Assembly (NCBI GenBank): GCA_934424575.1
Contig: CAKRXU010000007.1
Coordinates: 1-64,000 of the forward strand
DNA: 64,000 bases
Reading direction: 5' to 3'
Source of the DNA: an uncultured Blautia sp.
Lineage (GTDB): Bacteria; Bacillota; Clostridia; Lachnospirales; Lachnospiraceae
Positions within the stretch are counted from its first letter, which is position 1. The number at the start of each line of letters is the position of its first letter. The notes below the pieces were generated by a model that was not told where the DNA came from, ran no database searches, and saw nothing but the letters and a program-made list of their open reading frames with translations. Of the stretch, positions 59,135 to 64,000 are shown piece after piece. The position numbers and the translations under genes were made by a program.

Positions 59135-60169
59135 TTACTGACCATAAAACGAAAGAAATGCCGGGATCATAATGATCGCCATGACAACCACCAGCATCAT
59201 GATCATCGGAATCAAAAGTTTTGTTGCTGCTGCCTCTCCCAGAACTCTCGCTTTCCTTTTGCGCTCATCCCAGGCTTCCAGAGCTTCCTTCTCCAACATG
59301 TCCGCCATATACCGGCTTCCTTTTTGAAGATTCTGTATCAGGATCGTAGAAAATGTCTTATATTTCATCTGACCGCATCGTTCTCCAAACCGGCGATATG
59401 CTTCCATCTCAGATACTCCACTGTCCATTTCATGACAGGCAGTCACGATTGCCTCATATGCATACCGCCCCTTTGCAGATTTCGTTCTTTCATAATCAGA
59501 AGCCATCTTCTGAAAAGCCCGTCTCGCTGTCATTCCTGCCTGGATCAGAAGTGTAAACTTCAAAATCAGAGGTGGATAATCCATCAGGAGCTGTTCAGAA
59601 CGTTTTGCCAGTTCCTCCTGTTCTTCTTTTACCTTTTTGAGCATCAGCACAAAACCGGCGAAGAAACTCAGGGCTGCGATCATTGTTCCTGTATTGTCTC
59701 CAGGTTTCTGCCATTCCAGTCTCTGCCCGTTCCACTCTTCTGGAAGATAATAATAATCAGGATCTTCTTTTTCTTCGTTATACTTCTCAATTGCTTCTTT
59801 GAGTTCTTTTTTTCTTGTTTCTTCCGGATTCTCTTCTTTCTCGGTTTCTACAGCAGAATCCTCTTCCTCTGTCTCTTTTTCCGGGACCTGAATTTCAAAG
59901 TTCTCCGAATCTTTCCCATCTACAGAGACCTGAAATTCTTCCGTATAAGCTCCTGAAGTATCTTTTTCCAGGCGGTGTCCATTCGTATAAACTTCCCTTC
60001 CGCCACTGGTCACTGTCAGGACCATTCCCAAAAGATTTCCGCAGACTGCCACGATCAGAAACAGCCGGACACTATCTTTATCTGCCAGTCCATCCAGATG
60101 AATCCATCCGGCTTTCCAGGTCAGGACAATACCGGCCACAAGAATAAAGATCACAAGATGTACCCACAT
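59135..60169 (-). CDS. tadC: TadC-like inner-membrane platform protein
   Basis: A 344-aa protein. Two N-terminal helices (about 3-18 and 37-54) are followed by an acidic, charged insert (about 58-165; FEIQVPEKETEEEDSAVE), then a third helix (about 170-186). The T2SSF domain follows (LILKFTLLIQAGMTARRAFQKMA, RYAYEAIVTACHEMDSG) and a final helix. The T2SSF part is the usual platform that works with TadA. The acidic insert is not part of the standard TadC and should face outside. The gene starts 1 bp after tadB. Confidence 0.85.
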   Translation of the reverse strand: MWVHLVIFILVAGIVLTWKAGWIHLDGLADKDSVRLFLIVAVCGNLLGMVLTVTSGGREVYTNGHRLEKDTSGAYTEEFQVSVDGKDSENFEIQVPEKETEEEDSAVETEKEENPEETRKKELKEAIEKYNEEKEDPDYYYLPEEWNGQRLEWQKPGDNTGTMIAALSFFAGFVLMLKKVKEEQEELAKRSEQLLMDYPPLILKFTLLIQAGMTARRAFQKMASDYERTKSAKGRYAYEAIVTACHEMDSGVSEMEAYRRFGERCGQMKYKTFSTILIQNLQKGSRYMADMLEKEALEAWDERKRKARVLGEAAATKLLIPMIMMLVVVMAIIMIPAFLSFYGQ

Positions 60170-60170
60170 A

Positions 60171-60914
60171 TCACACCTCTATATCTACGATTTTTTTGCC
60201 AAGCCAGTAGGAGAATCCATAAATTCCAAGACATGCTGTCATCGCACAGATACCAAACGGATTTCCATACAGTACTCCAAGAAATCCCGGTGAAGTGAGT
60301 TTCAGATAAAGGATGATCCCTGCCGGCATCAGCCCCATGACCATCTGCTCCGCTTTTTTGGCTGCCAGAGTTGTCTCAATCTCTTTTTTTACATCAATCT
60401 TATCGCCCAGCATTCTCGCAGAGGTCTGGATGATCTTTACCATATCTCCACCCGTCCTTTTTGCTGTACAGAAAACTGCTGCAAAATTTTCCACGTCTTC
60501 AATCTCACTCCGTTCACCCAGATTTTGAAAAAGTGCTTCCACCGGTACGCTGACTTTAAGCTGACTTTCCATATATCGGAATTCTTTTATGATATCTGTT
60601 TCTTCCGGATATATTCGTTCCAGGTCCCTGGCACACGCCGAGATTGCATTTTCTACCGAATATCCTGCCTGTACTGCCACACTCAGCGCATTGAGTGCAT
60701 CCTTGAACTGATAATTCAGATTTTTCTTTCGCTCCCGGATCAGTTGTTTTTTACGTGTCCTGAGAAATATTACTGCTGCCGGTACTGACAGTACCATCAG
60801 CCACCTGCTCTGATAAAAAAGATAATCCAGTGCTCCGCAGAGCAGCACACTTTGTATGAGATATTTCACGATCTCTTTTGCCGAAAAACGATATTCCCCA
60901 TAGTTTTGTTTCAT
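60171..60914 (-). CDS. tadB: TadB-like inner-membrane platform protein
   Basis: A 247-aa protein from ATG 60914, which overlaps the tadA stop (ATGA) and has GGGGTGG ahead; an in-frame ATG 26 codons upstream lies inside tadA. Two helices (about 20-52) are followed by the T2SSF domain (ALNALSVAVQAGYSVENAISACARDL, VENFAAVFCTAKRTGGDMVKII) and two C-terminal helices. It pairs with TadC in the secretion platform. Family assignment is firm. Confidence 0.88.
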   Translation of the reverse strand: MKQNYGEYRFSAKEIVKYLIQSVLLCGALDYLFYQSRWLMVLSVPAAVIFLRTRKKQLIRERKKNLNYQFKDALNALSVAVQAGYSVENAISACARDLERIYPEETDIIKEFRYMESQLKVSVPVEALFQNLGERSEIEDVENFAAVFCTAKRTGGDMVKIIQTSARMLGDKIDVKKEIETTLAAKKAEQMVMGLMPAGIILYLKLTSPGFLGVLYGNPFGICAMTACLGIYGFSYWLGKKIVDIEV

Positions 60915-62101
60915 AGTTCCACCCCTGCCCGTACCAGTTTTTCCCGGTTCAGAAGTTCTGCAGTCTGTACCAGACCTTTTCCTTCCTGCCACCGATAAAG
61001 TGTTCTGGTTTTTATTTCATGTCCTTCAAATCCACAGACTTCTGTTATTTCCAGCACCTTTCGGCTTTTGTCCCGCATTCGTCCGAGATGGATCAGTATA
61101 TCTACTCCTGACGCGATCTGCCTTCGGATTGCTTCAAGCGGAAGCTCCACGCCCATCAATGTCATTGTCTCCAGACGTGACAGCATATCCTCCGCTGAAT
61201 TTGCATGTGCCGTACTCAGGCTGCCCTCATGTCCGGTATTCAAAGCCTGCAGCATGTCCACCGCTTCTCCTCCCCGGACCTCGCCAACCACGATTCTGTC
61301 CGGCCTCATTCGAAGAGCTGTGCGGATCAGGTCTCTTATCGTAATAGAAGTACCTCCATCAACATTTGCCATCTTTGCCTCCAGCTGCACCAGATTTTCC
61401 ACTCCCTGGAGCTTGAGTTCTGCATTATCCTCAATCGTGATCAGACGCTCATCCTTCGGGATATAATCTGACAAAGCCCCCAGAAATGTAGTTTTCCCAC
61501 TGCCGGTCCCGCCCCCAATGACCATGGAATATCTTGCCCTCACAAGTTTTTCCAGAAACTGTGCACATTCACGGGGCAGACTTCCAAGAGAGATGAGTTT
61601 TTCCATTGTGATCGGTGTATCCGGAAATCTTCGGATCGTAAGGATCGGACCATTTAACGCAACCGGGCGGACTACCGCATTTACCCTGGCCCCATTATCA
61701 AGACGGGCATCAACGATAGGCATCGCCTCATTCACCACCCGGTTGCATTTTCCTACGATCTGCTGGATCACATCTTCCAGCTTTTCTCTGGATGTGAATC
61801 CTTTTTCCCATTTTCCAAGTTTTCCGGCACGTTCCACAAAGATCTGATCAGGACCATTGACCATGATCTCTGTCACAGAATCATCCTCGATCAGTTCCTG
61901 CAGAACATCCAGCTTTCGTACAGAATAAAAAAGTTCCTGACGCAGCTGTACCTTTTCTTTAAGCGAAAGTCCTGAATCTCTCATTCCTGTCAATATCAGA
62001 TTATCGATCTCTTCCAGAATTTCCTGGTCCGATAATTCTCGCACCAGATCCAGTTTTTCCATCAGCTGCTGGCGAAGTATCCGAAACTGGTCATTACTCA
62101 T
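60911..62101 (-). CDS. tadA: TadA/CpaF family pilus assembly ATPase
   Basis: A 396-aa protein from ATG 62101 (AAGGGGG ahead, and overlapping the cpaE-like stop by 8 bp). ITEIMVNGPDQIFVERAGK is the N-terminal CpaF signature. GGGTGSGKTTFLGAL is Walker A. LITIEDNAELKL is the Asp box. MRPDRIVVGEVRGGEA is Walker B, and STAHANSAEDMLSRLETM is the His box. It powers pilus extension, and probably retraction, from the cytoplasm. It is distinct from the tRNA deaminase gene tadA at 13208. Confidence 0.94.
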   Translation of the reverse strand: MSNDQFRILRQQLMEKLDLVRELSDQEILEEIDNLILTGMRDSGLSLKEKVQLRQELFYSVRKLDVLQELIEDDSVTEIMVNGPDQIFVERAGKLGKWEKGFTSREKLEDVIQQIVGKCNRVVNEAMPIVDARLDNGARVNAVVRPVALNGPILTIRRFPDTPITMEKLISLGSLPRECAQFLEKLVRARYSMVIGGGTGSGKTTFLGALSDYIPKDERLITIEDNAELKLQGVENLVQLEAKMANVDGGTSITIRDLIRTALRMRPDRIVVGEVRGGEAVDMLQALNTGHEGSLSTAHANSAEDMLSRLETMTLMGVELPLEAIRRQIASGVDILIHLGRMRDKSRKVLEITEVCGFEGHEIKTRTLYRWQEGKGLVQTAELLNREKLVRAGVEL

Positions 62102-63113
62102 AGGAATCCCCCTTCCCAAGAAGTTCCCGGACATAAGCTCCAAGAGGACTCCATACCAGTGATTCCGGATAATTGTCAGTTTCTGAGCCATCCTGAAAGA
62201 AAGGAAGATGCATTTTGACTGTTTTTGTAAGTATCTCTGAATAGTCTCTTTTATTCAGAAGGTTTTCAAACTGCCGGAGCTTACCTTTGGAAACAGGATC
62301 TGTGCAGACTGGCATATAAATAACCTGGCACATATCCAGCAGTTGAAAAAGCTCCTCGGTTCCATTCCCAAAATCTATTACAATCACTTCGTATGATCCA
62401 TGGAGCATAAGTTCCTGAAAAAGATACTCCCAGTCCTGCCATGAGCTCCCTCTGATGTCTTCCGGCGACGGCACCGGTGGAACAAAATCAAGCTTTCCTA
62501 CATTCTGTACCATACTGTTCAGCCTTATAATGATTCCCGGATCTTTCTGCCTCACATAATAGAGCAGATCACTGAGTGTACAGGAAAAGTTTTTCTGCAT
62601 CAGTTCCTCAAAACCGGAATATTCTTCAAGATTCAGATAAAGAACTGCTTTTTCTTCACTTAATATCTGCCCCAGTGTCCATGCAAAAGATGTCTTAAGA
62701 CAACGCCCTAATGGAGAATAGACTCCAAGGATTTCTGTCTTTCTTTTCAGTGCAGTACTTTGCACCGGAAAAAGAATTTTCTCTTCTCCATAGCATGCCA
62801 TTACCTCCCTCACGATCTCCGCTGAGGATTGATATTTATATACTTCCGCATAAGCGTTCAGTTCTTCTGGTCTGTTTCCTTCTGTAAGGATCACGGTCTT
62901 TCCGATATCCAGTTCCCGGATTTCCCCGCACATTGCCTCCACTGAAATAAGGAGCAGTTCTATATGCGTTTCTTTCGCATAGGAAATCAGGCTTTCTACA
63001 CTGGTAAATGCCTGTACTTCAAAAGGAAGATTATTTTTCCGGTTGAGATATTCCATGAAATTACGTGCATATTCTGCCTCAAGATCACAGACTGCAAAAA
63101 TTTGTTTTTTCAA
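62094..63113 (-). CDS. CpaE-like ATPase of the Tad locus
   Basis: A 339-aa protein starting at TTG 63113, with AGGAGG exactly upstream and overlapping the stop of the prepilin peptidase gene. An N-terminal receiver-like domain (IFAVCDLEAEYARNFMEYL to about 110) lacks clear phosphorylation residues. A ParA/MinD-type ATPase follows with a deviant P-loop (YSPLGRCLKTSFA) and VIVIDFGNGTEEL as Walker B. In Caulobacter CpaE places the secretin at the cell pole; in Gram-positives the role is unclear. The TTG start and overlap suggest translational coupling. Confidence 0.85.
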   Translation of the reverse strand: MKKQIFAVCDLEAEYARNFMEYLNRKNNLPFEVQAFTSVESLISYAKETHIELLLISVEAMCGEIRELDIGKTVILTEGNRPEELNAYAEVYKYQSSAEIVREVMACYGEEKILFPVQSTALKRKTEILGVYSPLGRCLKTSFAWTLGQILSEEKAVLYLNLEEYSGFEELMQKNFSCTLSDLLYYVRQKDPGIIIRLNSMVQNVGKLDFVPPVPSPEDIRGSSWQDWEYLFQELMLHGSYEVIVIDFGNGTEELFQLLDMCQVIYMPVCTDPVSKGKLRQFENLLNKRDYSEILTKTVKMHLPFFQDGSETDNYPESLVWSPLGAYVRELLGKGDSYE

Positions 63114-63604
63114 TATAAACCTCCTGTATAAAGCATCACACTCATAAATATGGAAACAGTAAAATGAATATTTTCTATTGCCGCTCCCTTCCTGTAATAA
63201 GGCTTCCTGACTCCTGTACGAATATATTCTGTAAGATACTCTGCCAGATATATCATTCTCTGCCAGCCCTCTCCCAGGCAGACCAGAACTGCAAGAGAAA
63301 GTACTGCACCACAGAAAAATGAAAACCAGATACATTTGAGGATCTTTATTGGTCCCATGATTCCGCCCAGTGCGCAGAACACTTTGATGTCACCCGGACC
63401 AAGCATCTGAAAATAAAACATCCATCCGAGAATAACCAACGGCATCAGTGTTCCCGGTATAAATTCTACAAAACCTTCAGGACCTCTCTGCCAGAAGCAA
63501 TACCCGGCTCCAGCCAGAAGTGAACACAGGATCCAGCTGTTTTTGACCTGCATTCTGTAAAGATCCATAACTACAGCCACACCGGCAATCGTCAGAAGCA
63601 GCAT
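63110..63604 (-). CDS. Prepilin peptidase (A24 family)
   Basis: A 164-aa membrane protein with about five helices. AVVMDLYRMQVKNS and LGPGDIKVFCALGG contain the two catalytic Asp of the type IV prepilin peptidase family. It heads the Tad operon. The C-terminal extension (EYIRTGVRKPYYRKGAAIENIHF) is typical of Clostridial members. It probably cleaves the Flp and TadE-like leaders; a second A24 peptidase lies further down the operon. A AAGGAGGCG site precedes the gene. Confidence 0.88.
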   Translation of the reverse strand: MLLLTIAGVAVVMDLYRMQVKNSWILCSLLAGAGYCFWQRGPEGFVEFIPGTLMPLVILGWMFYFQMLGPGDIKVFCALGGIMGPIKILKCIWFSFFCGAVLSLAVLVCLGEGWQRMIYLAEYLTEYIRTGVRKPYYRKGAAIENIHFTVSIFMSVMLYTGGLY

Positions 63605-63671
63605 TTGATCAGCAATAAAAAAACACGCCTCCTTTCTTTCATTCTTTCATTGTTATTAAAATGGGATCGTT

Positions 63672-63711
63672 CCGTCAGAACCGACGGTGGGAATACCAGA
63701 AGATTTCTGGT
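63672..63711 (-). promoter_or_regulatory. 5' leader hairpins of the Tad operon
   Basis: ACCAGAA/TTCTGGT (63695-63711) would form right at the 5' end of the transcript and CCGTC/GACGG (63672-63687) just after. They may stabilise the message or bind a regulator. Confidence 0.5.
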
Positions 63712-63718
63712 GAGTCTT

Positions 63719-63747
63719 ATTATAGTCTCGTGCTCTGTCCTTTGTAA
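63719..63747 (-). promoter_or_regulatory. Tad operon promoter
   Basis: Minus-strand TTACAA (63747-63742), 17-bp spacer, TATAAT (63724-63719). It starts near 63712, giving a leader of about 108 nt before the first prepilin peptidase gene. Confidence 0.6.
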
Positions 63748-63775
63748 AGAAAATTCGTTCGTCAAATCCGGACAG

Positions 63776-63802
63776 CAGAATTCAGCCGGATTCTGTTTTT
63801 TT
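63776..63802 (+). terminator. Terminator-like hairpin between divergent genes
   Basis: CAGAAT (63776-63781) pairs with ATTCTG (63790-63795), followed by seven T. There is no plus-strand gene ahead in the window, so it may be a small RNA end or an attenuator. Confidence 0.45.
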
Positions 63803-63835
63803 CATAAATTTCTTCATATCTTCGCATCAGACTTA

Positions 63836-63864
63836 TTGCAGTTTTTTTTACGCTTTTGTATAAT
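63836..63864 (+). promoter_or_regulatory. Promoter of the right-edge gene
   Basis: TTGCAG (63836-63841), 17-bp spacer, TATAAT (63859-63864), about 90 bp before the start codon. A second TATAAT (63909-63914) sits inside the inverted repeat TAACTAT/ATAGTTA (63899-63923). Confidence 0.55.
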
Positions 63865-63953
63865 ATGGCTATCTGTCCTGTATTTTACAGGATATCTGTA
63901 ACTATGAGTATAATAGATAGTTATCAAGAGCTTTAAATCAGGAGGCACTTTTC

Positions 63954-64000
63954 ATGGAAAAAAACATCAAAAAAATCGAAGATATGTCATTGAATGCCTG
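63954..64000 (+). CDS. Partial CDS, probably GNAT acetyltransferase
   Basis: ATG 63954 with AGGAGGC seven bases ahead opens a frame that runs off the window: MEKNIKKIEDMSLNA. The IEDMSLNA stretch resembles the N-terminus of a GNAT acetyltransferase family (IEELSLNAWP-type start) known from Firmicutes. Fifteen residues are too few to be sure. It is divergent from the Tad operon. Confidence 0.5.
   Translation, partial: MEKNIKKIEDMSLNA

Overview
The window looks like a chromosomal segment of a spore-forming Clostridia, most likely a member of the Lachnospiraceae. The reasons are the paired glgC/glgD, a class II (Gram-positive type) galT, a large Firmicutes-type SRP RNA, SpoVG and YyaC, several domain families common in Lachnospiraceae (DUF5711, TSCPD, DUF6147, DUF5702), and a Gram-positive tad pilus locus with an FHA gene. 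Most of it is core genome. I see no phage, insertion sequence or CRISPR array.

Layout. The left edge (1-349) holds three tandem strong promoters and a leader typical of an rRNA operon that would read leftward out of the window. Next come a leftward cluster of membrane/cell-envelope genes (LysM, DUF5711, CvpA), a rightward yyaC, a split transketolase, an FSA/transaldolase-type aldolase and a LacI-type regulator with an AT-rich operator-like cluster. These are followed by the replication/repair run dnaX-ybaB-recR, phosphofructokinase, the SRP RNA, yqeY and tadA (tRNA deaminase). Positions 13.8-20 kb are more accessory: a radical-SAM activase, a proline-rich protein, a HicB-like protein, a small HTH regulator, a MATE pump and a decayed hybrid histidine kinase. 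Then come feoA, a GGDEF-GGDEF-EAL protein and tRNA-Pro. Around 22.7-24.2 kb there is an isolated microcompartment shell gene (PduB type) with a divergently transcribed 22-codon ORF that has its own promoter and Shine-Dalgarno.

Positions 24.3-41.6 kb hold a secreted coiled-coil/3D-domain protein, spoVG, glgD-glgC, murC, a DnaA-box cluster in front of a dnaD/dnaC-like pair, prs, a membrane-anchored YhaO-like nuclease gene, asnS, a secreted beta-propeller protein and galT. Positions 41.6-54.2 kb hold an unknown membrane-anchored protein, a methyltransferase, mtnN, a TSCPD protein, a beta-CASP RNase-like protein, two linked envelope proteins, murG, a sigma factor, a HIT protein, an orphan histidine kinase with a Spo0A-box-like site in its promoter, and a rhomboid protease.

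The right end (54.3-63.6 kb) is one long leftward operon encoding a complete Tad/Flp pilus machine. It has a prepilin peptidase, a CpaE-like ATPase, TadA, TadB, TadC, a 59-aa Flp pilin, a DUF5702 protein, two TadE-like pseudopilins (one with tandem Cys-rich modules), a second prepilin peptidase and an FHA protein. A divergent partial gene, probably a GNAT acetyltransferase, runs off the right edge.

The items most worth a second look are the orphan PduB-type shell gene with its neighbouring micro-ORF, the DnaA-box cluster ahead of the helicase-loader genes, the nested palindromic element at 6149-6256, the membrane-inserted YhaO homologue, and the pseudopilin carrying tandem Cys modules.
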